A DNA stretch of 64,000 nt from Streptomyces venezuelae ATCC 10712 (lineage in GTDB: Bacteria > Actinomycetota > Actinomycetes > Streptomycetales > Streptomycetaceae). Numbering within the stretch: the stretch's first letter is position 1; every line of letters begins with the position of its first letter. Both the position numbers and the translations under genes were made by a program. A model generated the notes under the pieces. It saw only the letters and a program-made list of their open reading frames with translations, had not been told where the DNA came from and did not search any database. Where the stretch lies: contig NZ_CP029197.1 of assembly GCF_008639165.1 (NCBI RefSeq), positions 1,488,001 to 1,552,000 on the forward strand. The letters are read 5' to 3'. Below, in pieces: positions 26,148-36,200 of the stretch.

Positions 26148-26266
26148 GGGCGGGGTCCCTTCGGAGTGGGGGGATGGTGCTGCCCGCCAGGCATACCGGA
26201 TCAAGCCGCGTACTGTCCGAAACTCACCCCATCGGGGGCGAGTTGGACGAACCCGCGCATACCGTC

Positions 26267-27763
26267 CTACGGTCGGTGCGCGGCGCGGCGCCCCACCGCC
26301 TTCCGCACCAGCGGCCAGGCCAGCAGGATCAGCACGACCGCGTACACGGTGACCGAGAACGGCGTGTTCACCAGACCCGTCACCGAACCGTCGCTGATCT
26401 GCAGGGCCCGGCGCAGCTGCTGTTCGGCGGCCGGGCCCAGGATGACCCCGATGACGGCCGGCAGGACCGGCAGGCCGTACCGCCGCATGCCGAGCCCGAT
26501 CAGGCCGATGACCAGCAGGATGACCAGGTCGAAGGCCTCGCCGCCCACCGCGTACGCGCCGACGGCGGCGAAGAAGAGGATGCCGGCGTACAGGTAGGGC
26601 CGCGGGATGCGCAGCAGCTTGGCCCAGACCGGCGCCAGCGGCAGGTTGAGCGCGAGCAGCAGCACCATGCCGACGAACAGCGAGGCGATGAGCCCCCACA
26701 CCAGGTCGGGCTCCCGCTCGAACAGGAGCGGTCCCGGCTGGATGCCGTACTGCTGGAACGCGGCCAGCATCACGGCGGCGACGGCCGTCGTCGGCAGCCC
26801 CAGGGTCAGCATGGAGACGAGCGTCCCGGCGGCCGAGGCGGAGGCCGCGGACTCCGGTCCGGCCACGCCCTCGATGGCGCCCTTGCCGAACTGCTCCTTG
26901 TGCCGGGAGAGACGCTTCTCCGTGACGTACGAGAGGAAGGTCGGGATCTCGGCGCCGCCGGCCGGGATCGCGCCGAACGGGAAGCCGATGAACGGGCCGC
27001 GCAGCCAGGGCTTCCAGGTGCGCCGCACATCGTCCCCGCCCAGCCAGGGGCGCCCCACGGGGATGGCCTCCCCCGCCGTGCGGCGCAGGTGCGCGGCGAC
27101 CCAGAGGGCCTCGCCGATGGCGAAGAGACCGACCGCGACGATGACGACGTCGACGCCGTCGGCGAGCTGGAGGGAGCCGAAGGTGAGGCGCTGCTGCCCG
27201 GTCATCTGGTCCAGGCCGACCAGGCCGATCGTCAGGCCGACGAGCAGGGACGCGAGCCCGCGGATGCGGGAGGAGCCGAGGACCGAGGTCACCGCGATGA
27301 AGGCGAGGACCATCAGGGCGAGGTAGTCGGGGGCCCCGATGTCGACGGCGAGCGCGGCGACCGTGGGGGCGAGGACGACGAGCAGGATCGTGCCGATCAT
27401 CCCGCCGGCGAAGTGGCCGACGGCGGCCGCGGCGAGCGCCTGCGCGCCCCGGCCCGCCTTGGCCATCGGGTTGCCCTCGATGGCGGCGACGACGGCCGCG
27501 CTCTCCCCTGGGGTGTTGAGGAGGATCGAGGTGGTCGAGCCGCCGAACATGGCGCCGTAGTAGATGCCGGCGAACATGATGAAGGCGCCGGTCGGTTCGA
27601 GTCCGTACGTCACCGGGAGCAGCAGGGCGACGGCCATGGCGGGGCCGATGCCGGGCAGGACGCCGATGGCGGTGCCGAGGAGCACGCCGATGGCGGCCCA
27701 CAGCAGGTTCATCGGGGTGAGGGCGGTGCCGAAGCCGTCGATGAGGGAGTTCAGGGAATCCAC
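26267..27763 (-). CDS. tctA: Tripartite tricarboxylate transporter, large membrane subunit
   Basis: 498 residues, usual length for TctA, with about twelve membrane helices. Family stretches are [25 protein letters not shown] near the N-terminus and [26 protein letters not shown], a repeated Gly-rich signature. It is the transport channel, working with TctB and the extracytoplasmic receptor TctC, and imports citrate or related carboxylates using the proton or sodium gradient. GTG start; the gap to tctB is 3 nt. Confidence 0.95.
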   Translation of the reverse strand: MDSLNSLIDGFGTALTPMNLLWAAIGVLLGTAIGVLPGIGPAMAVALLLPVTYGLEPTGAFIMFAGIYYGAMFGGSTTSILLNTPGESAAVVAAIEGNPMAKAGRGAQALAAAAVGHFAGGMIGTILLVVLAPTVAALAVDIGAPDYLALMVLAFIAVTSVLGSSRIRGLASLLVGLTIGLVGLDQMTGQQRLTFGSLQLADGVDVVIVAVGLFAIGEALWVAAHLRRTAGEAIPVGRPWLGGDDVRRTWKPWLRGPFIGFPFGAIPAGGAEIPTFLSYVTEKRLSRHKEQFGKGAIEGVAGPESAASASAAGTLVSMLTLGLPTTAVAAVMLAAFQQYGIQPGPLLFEREPDLVWGLIASLFVGMVLLLALNLPLAPVWAKLLRIPRPYLYAGILFFAAVGAYAVGGEAFDLVILLVIGLIGLGMRRYGLPVLPAVIGVILGPAAEQQLRRALQISDGSVTGLVNTPFSVTVYAVVLILLAWPLVRKAVGRRAAHRP

Positions 27764-27766
27764 GGG

Positions 27767-28273
27767 TCAGATCACTCCCATCAGCGGGCCGCCGGGCAGC
27801 GGGACGCCGAGCAGCTTGTCGAAGACGGCGTAGGTGAGGAGCGAGAGGGCGGCCGCGATCAGCGGGTCGCGGTGGAGGTGGCGGCTGCCGAGCGCGTACG
27901 CCGCGCCCCAGAAGAGGAGGGCGCCGGCGACGGGGAAGCCGACGGGGCCGATGAGGACGGCGAAGGCGAGGAAGACGCCGGCGAGGAGCAGGACGGTGCG
28001 CCAGTCGGCGGGTTCGGTGAGGTCGACGTCCTCGCCGGTCTCGGCCTCGCCGCGGCCGCCGCGCAGGACGTCGACGGAGAGCAGCACGGCGACGACGAGC
28101 AGTCCGCAGCCGACGACGAGGGGGACGGTGGCGGGGCCGACGGGGCCGCGGCCCGCGAGGTCGGCGTCGAGGGTGAGGGCGTCGGTGAGGACGAGCACGC
28201 CGAGGACGAACAGCAGGACGCCGACGCCGAGTTCGGACCGCTCGCGGAGCCAGGTCTTCACGGTGGTGTTCAC
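27767..28273 (-). CDS. tctB: Tripartite tricarboxylate transporter, small membrane subunit
   Basis: 168 residues with four predicted membrane helices, as usual for TctB. The start is the GTG at 28273, which overlaps the tctC stop as GTGA; a longer reading would run inside tctC. An acidic loop (EAETGEDVDLTEP) separates the two helix pairs. It pairs with TctA in the membrane. Confidence 0.9.
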   Translation of the reverse strand: MNTTVKTWLRERSELGVGVLLFVLGVLVLTDALTLDADLAGRGPVGPATVPLVVGCGLLVVAVLLSVDVLRGGRGEAETGEDVDLTEPADWRTVLLLAGVFLAFAVLIGPVGFPVAGALLFWGAAYALGSRHLHRDPLIAAALSLLTYAVFDKLLGVPLPGGPLMGVI

Positions 28274-29253
28274 AGTCCGAGCTCCTTGAGGACGGAGCCG
28301 ACGCGGCGGTCCTGTTCCGCGAGGAAGGCGCCGAACTCCTCGCCGGGCAGGAACGCGTCGTTCCAGCCGTGGGTCTTGAGGGACTCGCGCCACTGCGGGG
28401 AGTCGTGCAGCTCGGTCACCAGGGTGACGAGCTTCTCCCGCTCGGCGTCGGAGAGGCCGGGCGGGGCGACGATGCCGCGCCAGTTGGTGAACTCGGTGTC
28501 GAGGCCCGCCTCGCGGAGGGTGGGGGCGTCGAGGCCGGGGACCCGCTTCGGGCCGGTGACGGCGAGCAGGCGCAGCTCACCGGCCTTGATCTGGTCGAGG
28601 TACTCGCCGACGCCGGAGACGCCGAAGGCGACCTTGTCACCGAGGATGGAGGCGAGGAGCTCGCCGCCGCCGTCGAAGGGGACGTAGTTGACGTCCTTGG
28701 GGGCGATGCCGGCGGCCTGGGCCATCAGCATCGGGGCGAGGTGGTCGGGGCCGCCGGGCGAGGAACCGCCGCCGACGGGCAGCTTGCCGGGGTTGGCCTT
28801 CCAGGCGGTGAGGAGGTCCTGGATGGTCCGGTACGGCGAGTCCTTGCCGACCACGACGATGTCCTGCTCCTCGGTGAGCCGGGCGATCGGGGTGGTGTCG
28901 GCGAGGGTCCTGGGGGTCTCGTTGGTGTGGACGGCGCCGACGACGCCGAGGCCCATGGACATGGCGAGGCGGCCGTTGCCGCGCTCGCCGACCAGCCGGG
29001 TGAGGCCGACGGTGCCGCCGGCGCCGGGCAGGTTGAAGACCTCGACGTCGCCGGTGAGACCGGCCTCCTCGGCGTTCTTGGCGGCGGTGCGGGCGGTGAT
29101 GTCGTATCCGCCGCCGGGGGTGTTGGGGACCATGAGACGCAGGCCGGGTATGCGGGTGCCGGTGTCGGAGCCGCTGCCGGGACTGAGCAGGGGCGGACCC
29201 ACAAGGACCAGGAGCGCGGCCCCGAGGAGGGCGAAGGGGGTGCGCAACCGCAC
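28270..29253 (-). CDS. tctC: Tripartite tricarboxylate transporter, substrate receptor
   Basis: 327 residues of the Bug/TctC receptor family. An N-terminal hydrophobic segment (about 5-24) exports or anchors it; no lipobox Cys is present. The ligand-binding landmarks are LMVPNTPGGGYDITAR near residue 40 and GGGSSPGGPDHLAPMLMAQAAG around residue 167, the two loops that hold carboxylates in this family. First gene of the tctCBA operon, divergent from a CitB-type response regulator. Confidence 0.94.
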   Translation of the reverse strand: MRLRTPFALLGAALLVLVGPPLLSPGSGSDTGTRIPGLRLMVPNTPGGGYDITARTAAKNAEEAGLTGDVEVFNLPGAGGTVGLTRLVGERGNGRLAMSMGLGVVGAVHTNETPRTLADTTPIARLTEEQDIVVVGKDSPYRTIQDLLTAWKANPGKLPVGGGSSPGGPDHLAPMLMAQAAGIAPKDVNYVPFDGGGELLASILGDKVAFGVSGVGEYLDQIKAGELRLLAVTGPKRVPGLDAPTLREAGLDTEFTNWRGIVAPPGLSDAEREKLVTLVTELHDSPQWRESLKTHGWNDAFLPGEEFGAFLAEQDRRVGSVLKELGL

Positions 29254-29350
29254 GTGTGCCGCCTCTCAGCTGTAGGGGGACGGGGATGTGAAGTGGCCCA
29301 CATGTTGCCCTCGCGTGAGGAAGCTGTCTCTCTTCCGCAATCAACGGACG

Positions 29351-29379
29351 TTGTGGTCGTTGTGGTCGGGACCTAGCGT
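29351..29379 (+). promoter_or_regulatory. Promoter of the response regulator gene
   Basis: TTGTGG (29351-29356), a 17-nt spacer and TAGCGT (29374-29379), with the GTG start 8 nt later, form a leaderless promoter. The -35 hexamer lies in a tandem pair of GTTGTGGTC units (29350-29367), which could be a binding site. Confidence 0.5.
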
Positions 29380-29387
29380 GGGTCGTC

Positions 29388-30056
29388 GTGACGAACGTGC
29401 TGGTGGTGGACGACGACTTCATGGTCGCCAAGCTGCACTGCCGCTATGTGTCGGCGGTGGCGGGCTTCACGGTGTCCGGGGTCGCGCACAGCGGCGCCGA
29501 GGCACTGCGCGCGGCCGAGCGGCTGAGGCCGGACCTGGTGCTCCTCGACGTGTTCCTGCCGGACATGGACGGCATCCGGGTGCTGCGGGAGCTGCGCGCG
29601 GCGGGTCTGGGCACGGACGCGCTCTTCATCACGGCGGCCCGGGACGTGGGGACGATCCGCGAGGCGCTGCGGGCGGGGGCGCTGCACTATCTGATCAAGC
29701 CGTTCAGCCAGGCGGCGCTGCACGAGCAGCTCCGTCACGTGGCCTCGCTGCGCAGCCGTCTGGACGAACTGGACGAGGCCCGTCAGGAGGACGTCGACCA
29801 GATCTTCGGCGCCCGCCCCCGCGGCTCCCGGGAGCTCCCCAAGGGCCTCGCCGCGCACACGGCCGACCTGGTGGACTCGGTCCTGCGCGCCCACCCGGAG
29901 GGCCTCTCGGCCACGGAGTGCGCCGAGGCGGGCTCCCTCTCCCGCGTCAGCGCCCGCCGCTACCTGGAGTACTTCGCGGAGACCGGCCGGGCCGAGGTCA
30001 CCCTGCGCTACGGCGGCACGGGCCGCCCGGAGCGCCGCTACCGCCGGCTGGGGTGA
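29388..30056 (+). CDS. CitB/DcuR-type response regulator without an adjacent kinase
   Basis: 222 residues. The receiver domain is complete: acidic pocket Asp8-Asp9-Asp10, phosphoacceptor Asp54 in LVLLDVFLPDMDG, Thr82 and Lys104 in LIKPF. A coiled linker and a C-terminal DNA-binding domain typical of CitB/DcuR/MalR regulators follow (LSATECAEAGSLSRVSARRYLEYFAETGRAEV). It is divergent from tctCBA and almost surely its activator. Such regulators normally sit beside a PAS-type sensor kinase for citrate or C4-dicarboxylates; none is in this window. GTG start at 29388, leaderless. Confidence 0.9.
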   Translation: MTNVLVVDDDFMVAKLHCRYVSAVAGFTVSGVAHSGAEALRAAERLRPDLVLLDVFLPDMDGIRVLRELRAAGLGTDALFITAARDVGTIREALRAGALHYLIKPFSQAALHEQLRHVASLRSRLDELDEARQEDVDQIFGARPRGSRELPKGLAAHTADLVDSVLRAHPEGLSATECAEAGSLSRVSARRYLEYFAETGRAEVTLRYGGTGRPERRYRRLG

Positions 30057-30216
30057 GGCCGTCGGCGGCGGGGGTTCCTCAGCCGGTGCTTAGTGCTTCC
30101 TTAAAGCGGTCCTAAGAATCGCCGTATCCCGCTCTCCCGCGGCGATTTCACGGATCCGGGCGGCTAGTTTCCTGGGCATCCCCCCCACCTCACCCTCGTG
30201 AAGGAGCTGTCCCCCC

Positions 30217-31233
30217 ATGACTTCTCGCCGTACCGCCGCCGTCGCCGCCACCGCGGTTCTGGCTCTCTCCGGGGTCGGTCTCGCGTCCGTGCCCGCGGTC
30301 GCCCACGGGTCGATGACCGATCCGGTGAGCCGGGTCTCGGCCTGTTACGCGGAGGGGCCCGAGGCGCCGAAGTCGGCGGCGTGCAAGGCGGCGGTGGCGG
30401 CGAGCGGGGCGCAGGCGTTCTACGACTGGAACGCGGTGAACATCGCCAACGCCGCCGGCAAGCACCGCGAGCTGATCCCGGACGGCAAGCTGTGCAGCGC
30501 GGGCAACGACAAGTACCGGGGGCTCGACCTGGCGCGGGCCGACTGGCCGGCGAGCCCGATGTCCTCCGGGGCGCACACCTTCCGGTACAAGGGGACCGCG
30601 CCGCACCGGGGCTCGTTCGAGCTGTACGTGACGAAGGACGGGTACGACCCGTCGAAGCCGCTGACGTGGGCGGATCTGGAGGCCGAGCCGTTCGCGACGG
30701 TGACCGACCCGCGGATGGAGGGCGGGGACTACGTCTTCCGGGGCACGGTGCCGAACAAGTCCGGCCGCCACCTGATCTACTCGATCTGGCAGCGCTCCGA
30801 CTCCCCCGAGGCCTTCTACACCTGCTCGGACGTGGTGTTCGGGAAGGACAGCGGGGGTACGGCCCCGGCGCCGACCGCCTCCGCGCCGAGCGAGGAGCAG
30901 ATCGAGGAGGGTCAGGACGAGTCCTCGGTCGAGCACGGCGGGCACGGGGACGGGGACGCCGCCACGGGTGCGCAGGAGACGGCGGCCGCTCCCGGGCCCG
31001 GTCACGAGTCGCGGCCCGCTGCCGCACGGCCCGAGGCCACCCGGGCCGCCGCGCCCAACGCGCCCGCGCCCGCGGCCGGTTCGGGCTCCGGTACCGGTGT
31101 GGTGCTCGCCGAGACCGGTGGCGACGCCACCACCCCGTATCTCGCGGTCGGTGGCGCCGCCGTGCTCGCGGTCGGCGCGGCCGTGCTGTTCGGGTCGACC
31201 CGCCGGCGCCGCGCTCGGGGCCTGAACGGCTAG
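30217..31233 (+). CDS. AA10 lytic polysaccharide monooxygenase with LAXTG sortase anchor
   Basis: 338 residues. Signal cleavage after VAVA-like residues at 29 exposes His30 (HGSMTDPVSR), the N-terminal copper ligand of LPMOs; the second His is probably in GTAPHRG. The catalytic domain ends near residue 210 (EAFYTCSDVVFG). It is followed by a low-complexity Glu/Gly/Ala/Pro stretch of about 85 residues that could span the wall. The end has a sortase signal: LAETG at about 297-301, a hydrophobic helix and a basic tail (RRRRAR). It oxidatively cleaves chitin or cellulose, here probably held at the cell surface. AAGGAG lies 11 nt before the ATG. Confidence 0.92.
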   Translation: MTSRRTAAVAATAVLALSGVGLASVPAVAHGSMTDPVSRVSACYAEGPEAPKSAACKAAVAASGAQAFYDWNAVNIANAAGKHRELIPDGKLCSAGNDKYRGLDLARADWPASPMSSGAHTFRYKGTAPHRGSFELYVTKDGYDPSKPLTWADLEAEPFATVTDPRMEGGDYVFRGTVPNKSGRHLIYSIWQRSDSPEAFYTCSDVVFGKDSGGTAPAPTASAPSEEQIEEGQDESSVEHGGHGDGDAATGAQETAAAPGPGHESRPAAARPEATRAAAPNAPAPAAGSGSGTGVVLAETGGDATTPYLAVGGAAVLAVGAAVLFGSTRRRRARGLNG

Positions 31234-32099
31234 CCGATCACCGACAGGCAGGTGGTCGGGCTCGCGTGGGCCGGGTCGAGGGCGTTGGCGACCTCGTGGA
31301 AGGTGACCCGGTCCACCGTGCCGATCGCCACGTGCTCGGACAGGTCGAGCGCGCACTTGTCCTGGATGAGGACGTTGGTGACGTTCGGGCCGCTCAGGAA
31401 CTGCGAGCGGTACGGGGTGACCACCTCGTCGTACTGGGTCGCGATGACGTGGTAGCGGACGCCGGGGACGGTGTCGCCGCCCGCGTTGAGCTTGGTGAGG
31501 AACGGCGAGCCGGCGATCTGGTCGGCGAGGCCCGGGGTGTTGGCCTTGATGAGGTCCTCCGCGCCGGGGAAGTACGGCAGGAGCTTGGTGAGGCCGAGGA
31601 GGGTGGTGCCGTGGTTGTCGGGGGCGATCCCGACGAGCGTGTTCACCTTCGCGGCCCCGCCGAGGAACTTGAGGTACCAGCGGGGCATCATGCCGCCCTG
31701 CGAGTGTCCGACGAGGTCGGCCTCGGGGGCGCCGGTGGCGGCGAGGACCCGGTCGACGTACGTGGCGAGCTGCCCGGCGGAGGCCTCGATGGGTCCGAGT
31801 CCGTGGAAGAACGGCACGTTCGGCAGCTGGCCGTAGTCGAGCGAGAAGACGCAGTACCCGCGGTTGACCAGGTACGGCGCGAGGACGAGCCAGTTGTCGA
31901 CGGAGTTCCCGAGGGTTCCGTGGACGAGGACGACGGGGCGCGGGTGCTCGGCGGAGGGCTTGCAGGAGAAGTCGTTCCAGCCGCGGCTGGTGGTCGCGGC
32001 CTCGGTGTGGGCCGAGGCGGCGGCGGTCGGGGCGAGCGTGGCGGCGGCGGTCAGCAGCAGGACGGACAGGGCTCTGACGGCGTGCTTCCAGGGCAGCAT
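31230..32099 (-). CDS. Secreted alpha/beta-hydrolase lipase
   Basis: 289 residues. A signal peptide (ends about AASA-H) precedes an alpha/beta-hydrolase with PVVLVHGTLGNSVDNW (oxyanion region) and the nucleophile elbow GHSQGG. The Asp and His of the triad are probably in YDEVVTP and SEHVAIG. Two Cys pairs fit extracellular disulfides. It belongs to the triacylglycerol lipase/esterase group common in Streptomyces. Its stop codon shares the tetranucleotide CTAG with the stop of the convergent LPMO gene. Confidence 0.9.
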   Translation of the reverse strand: MLPWKHAVRALSVLLLTAAATLAPTAAASAHTEAATTSRGWNDFSCKPSAEHPRPVVLVHGTLGNSVDNWLVLAPYLVNRGYCVFSLDYGQLPNVPFFHGLGPIEASAGQLATYVDRVLAATGAPEADLVGHSQGGMMPRWYLKFLGGAAKVNTLVGIAPDNHGTTLLGLTKLLPYFPGAEDLIKANTPGLADQIAGSPFLTKLNAGGDTVPGVRYHVIATQYDEVVTPYRSQFLSGPNVTNVLIQDKCALDLSEHVAIGTVDRVTFHEVANALDPAHASPTTCLSVIG

Positions 32100-32300
32100 C
32101 GGGCGATCTCCTTGCGGCTCAAGGGGATGGTGGGGGTGCTACGCCCTGCGGTCCGGACCACAAGTGGGGATGCGTTCCCAGCCAAGCTACGCACGGGTAG
32201 CCTCGACTGGGAAGTTACGCGTCGGTAAAAAGTGATGCGACGTCATGAAGGCGTGACAGCAAGCCCGTTGGGCGGGAAAGCCGCCCGGCACGTCGTGCCC

Positions 32301-33260
32301 TCAGGCCGCCAGCGACCCCGGCAGCACCGCCCGTGGCCCGAACCTCGCCCGCGCCCGGTCCGCCACCGCCTCGATCCGCCGGGCCTTCTCGTCCGCCGGG
32401 TCCAGGGACAGCTGGTGGGCCGCGCCCTCCGCGCCCGTCAGACCCTCGGCGCGCAGGGCGATGCCCCGCACCCGGGCGCGCTGGAGGCCGAAGGAGTCGT
32501 GGACGGCGTACGCGAGGGCGGTGAGCGCCGCCGAGTGGGCGGTGGGTTCGGGCAGGGTACGGCTCCGGGTGGTCGTGGTCCGGTCCGCGTACCGCACGGT
32601 GACGGCGAGCCCGCGGCACACCTGCCCCTCGGCCCGGAGCCGCGCGCCCAGCTCCTCGGTGAGCGAGAGGAGGGCCCGGCGCTGTTCCGTCCGGTCGGTC
32701 TCGTCGCGCGGGAAGGCGCGCTCGGCCGCCAGTGAGCGGGAGGCGGCGTGCGGCACGACGGGGGTGCGGTCGACGCCCCGGGCCCGCTCCCACAGTTCGC
32801 GGCCGGTCTTCGCGCCGACGAGCCGTTGGAGCACGGCGAGCGGCGCGGCCGCGACGCGGCCGACGGAGTCGAGGCCGTAGCCGCAGAGGGTGCGGGCGGT
32901 GGCGCGGCCGACGCCGTCGAGCGCGACGACCGGCCGGTCGCGGAGGAAGGCCTCGGGGTCCTCGACGACCAGGGTGACGCCGGGCCGGGCCTCGCTCGCC
33001 GCCATCCTGGCCAGCATCGGGTTGGGTCCGGCGCCGATGACGCAGTCGACGCCGTACAGGGCGAGCGCCCGGACCCGGATGACCGAGGCGAGCTCGGCGG
33101 CGCTCCGGTCGAAGTAGCGCAGCGCGCCCCGGACGTCGGCGAGTGCCCCGTCCGGCGGGGCGGCCTCGACGACGGGGGTGAACTCGCCGAGCAGGTCGAC
33201 TAGTTGAGGGAACAGCGCTTCGTACATCGGCTCGATCCGGAACCGTACGCAGAGGATCAT
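32301..33260 (-). CDS. ImuB-like Y-family polymerase homologue lacking catalytic residues
   Basis: 319 residues with the thumb, little-finger and helix-hairpin-helix parts of a Y-family (DinB) polymerase: GAGPNPMLARMAA, VVALDGVGRATARTLCGYGLDSVGRVAA, GVDRTPVVPH. The N-terminus (MILCVRFRIEPMYEALFPQL) lacks the DxDxF metal site, and the usual SIDE motif is replaced by ADVRGAL, so catalysis is unlikely. QLSLD at 283-287 resembles a sliding-clamp binding motif. These are hallmarks of ImuB, the clamp adaptor of the DnaE2 mutasome. The start overlaps the dnaE2 stop as ATGA. Confidence 0.78.
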   Translation of the reverse strand: MILCVRFRIEPMYEALFPQLVDLLGEFTPVVEAAPPDGALADVRGALRYFDRSAAELASVIRVRALALYGVDCVIGAGPNPMLARMAASEARPGVTLVVEDPEAFLRDRPVVALDGVGRATARTLCGYGLDSVGRVAAAPLAVLQRLVGAKTGRELWERARGVDRTPVVPHAASRSLAAERAFPRDETDRTEQRRALLSLTEELGARLRAEGQVCRGLAVTVRYADRTTTTRSRTLPEPTAHSAALTALAYAVHDSFGLQRARVRGIALRAEGLTGAEGAAHQLSLDPADEKARRIEAVADRARARFGPRAVLPGSLAA

Positions 33261-36200
33261 CCCGCGCTCCCCGGGCTGCTGTGCCACAGCTTCCTTCCGC
33301 TCGGGAGCCCTTCGCCGGCCGGTTTGAGGTCGGCCCAGGGGTTCATCTCGTAACCGGTGGACAGGGTGATGCGGCGGCCGGAGTCGGCGGGCCGTCCGGC
33401 GGGGGCGGAGTCGCCGTTCCCCTCGGCGGGCCGGGGCTCCGCGAGCCGTTCGCTGACCGCCTCCAGGCCGCCGGACGCGCGGAGTTCGACGAGTTCGGCG
33501 AGGTTCCAGGCGGCGGCGCCGACCACGCTGACGCTGCGCGGGCCGCGCCGCTGCACCACGCCCCGGACCAGGAGCAGCCAGGAGTGGAAGACGGTGTGGG
33601 CGCAGCGCTCGTGGGCGTCGTCGAAGAAGGCGAGGTCGACCAGGCCCGTGCCGTCGTCGAGGGTGGTGAAGATGACCCGTTTGCCGGAGCGGATCGGCGG
33701 GGTCTGGGTGGCGGCCTTGGCGCCCGCGACGAGGACGGTCCGGCCGTGCGGGGTGTCGCGGAGGCGCTGGGCGGAGACGACGCCGAGTTCGCGGAGGAAG
33801 GCGTGGTGGTCGCCCATGAGGTGCCGGGAGGCGTCCATGCCGAGGATGCCGAGCTCGGCGCTGAGGCGTTCCGTCTCGTCGAGGTCGGGCAGGCCGACGG
33901 GGGCGGTCTTCCCGCCCTGGGCGAGCGGGAGCTGGCCGCCGTGGGAGGCGGCTCCGCGCTGGATGCGGCGGAGTTCGGTGAGGTGGAGGAGGAGGTCGCG
34001 GCGGTTGGCGCCGAAGGCGTCGAGCGCGCCGACCTGGGCGAGCCGTTCGGCGACGGGGGTGCGGGGGCGGGCCCGTTCCCAGAAGTCGAGGAGGGAGGCG
34101 TACGGCTGTCCGGCCTCGATCCGGGCGCTCTCGGCCTCGCTGATGCCATGGACGTCGGTGAGGCCGAGCCGGAGCCCCCACCGCACCTTCGATTCAGACA
34201 CCAGTTCGATACGGTGGGCGACCGCCGACCGGTTCACGTCCAGCGGCAGCACCGGCACCCCCCGCCGCCGGGCGTCCGCGAGCAGCAGCCGCTTGGGGTA
34301 CATGCCGGGGTCGTGGGTGAGCAGCCCGGCGTAGAAGGCGGCCGGGTGGTGCGCCTTGAGCCAGGCCGACTGGTACGTCGGCACGGCGAAGGCCACCGCG
34401 TGCGCCTTGCAGAAGCCGTACGAGCCGAAGGCCGCCACGATCTCCCAGGTACGGGCGACGACCTCGTCCGCGTATCCGCGCGCCGCGGCCTCCCTGGTGA
34501 ACCAGAGCTTGATCCGGCCCTGCGACTCGGGGTCCGAGAGCCCGCGCCGCACCTGGTCGGCCTCGTCGCGCCGGCAGCCGGTCATGATCCGTACGATCTC
34601 GATGATCTGCTCGTGGAAGACGACCACGCCGTACGTCTCCCGCAGCGTCTCCTCCAGGTCGGGGTGCGGGTAGCGGACGGGGGCGCGGCCATGCCGGGCC
34701 TCGATGAAGGGGCGGACCATGTCGGCGGCGACCGGGCCCGGCCGGAAGAGCGAGATGTCGACGACGAGGTCGTGGAAGGTGGCGGGCTGGAGCCGGCCGA
34801 CCAGGTCGCGCTGGCCGGGCGACTCGATCTGGAAGCAGCCGAGGGTCTCGGTGGAGCGGATGAGCCGGTACGTCTCGGGGTCGCCGTCCGGGACCGCGTC
34901 GATGTCCGGGCGGGTGCCGGTGGCCCGCTCGACCTCGGCGACGGCATGGGCCATCGCGGACTGCATCCGCACCCCGAGGACGTCCAGCTTGAGCAGCCCG
35001 AGGTCCTCCACGTCCTCCTTGTCGAACTGGGACATGGGGAACCCCTCGCCGCTGGTGGGCACCACGGGGGTGCGGGCGAGCAGCGAGGCGTCCGAGAGGA
35101 GGACCCCGCAGGGGTGCATGGCGGTGCCGCGCGGCAGCGCGTCGAGGGCCTCGACCAGCTCCCAGAGCTTTCCGTACTTCTGCCGCTCGCCCGCGAGTTC
35201 GCGCAGCTCGGGCAGTTCGTCGAGGGCGGCGAGCGCGTCCCGGGCACGGATGTGCGGGAAGGCCTTGGCGATCCGGTCGATGTCGGCCGGGTCGAGGGAG
35301 AGGGCCGCGCCCACGTCCCGGACCGCGTGGCGGACGCGGTAGGTCTCGGGCATGGCGACGGTGGCGACGCGCGCGGTGCCGAAGCGGTCGATGATCGCCC
35401 GGTAGACCTCCAGGCGGCGGGCGGACTCCACGTCGATGTCGATGTCGGGCAGCGCGGTGCGGCGCTTGGAGAGGAAGCGTTCCATCAGCAGGCCGTGCTC
35501 GACCGGGTCGGCGTGGGCGATGCCGAGGAGGTGGTTGACGAGGGAGCCGGCGCCGGAGCCGCGGGCGGCCACCCGGATGCCCATCTCCCGTACGTCGTCG
35601 ACGACCTGGGCGACCGTCAGGAAGTAGGGGGCGAAGCGGTGGTGGGCGATGACGTCCAGCTCCTGGTGCATCCGGTCCCAGTAGGCGCCCCGCTTCTCGT
35701 ACCCCTTGAGGATCATGCCGGCGGCGGCCCGCGAGGCGAGGACGCGCTGGGCGGTGCGGTACTCGGCGCCGACGAGGTGCGGCTCGGGGAAGTGCGCGGA
35801 GCCGATGCCGAGGTCGTCCTCGGGGTCGACGAGGCAGTCGGCGGCGACCGTCGCGGTCTGTTCGAGGAGGCGGTGGGCGGTGTCCCGGCGGAAGCCGGCC
35901 GCCTCGACGATCCGTTCGGCGGCGGCCCGCATGCCGTCGGCGCCCTTGAGCCAGGCCTCGCCGCTGTCGAGCTCCTTGCGGGGGTCGACGGGGACGAGGC
36001 GGCGGGCGGAGTCGAGGACGTCGGCGACCGGTCCCTGGCCGGGGTCGGCGTACCGGACGGCGTTGCCGATGACGGGCCGGACGCCCTGCTCGGCGGCGAA
36101 GCCGACGGTCCGGGCGGCGAGCCGCAGGGAGCCGGGTCCGGTGCCGCTCCGGCCGTGGTCGACGGCCGTCAGCCGCAGCGCGTCGCCGTACCGCTCGCGC

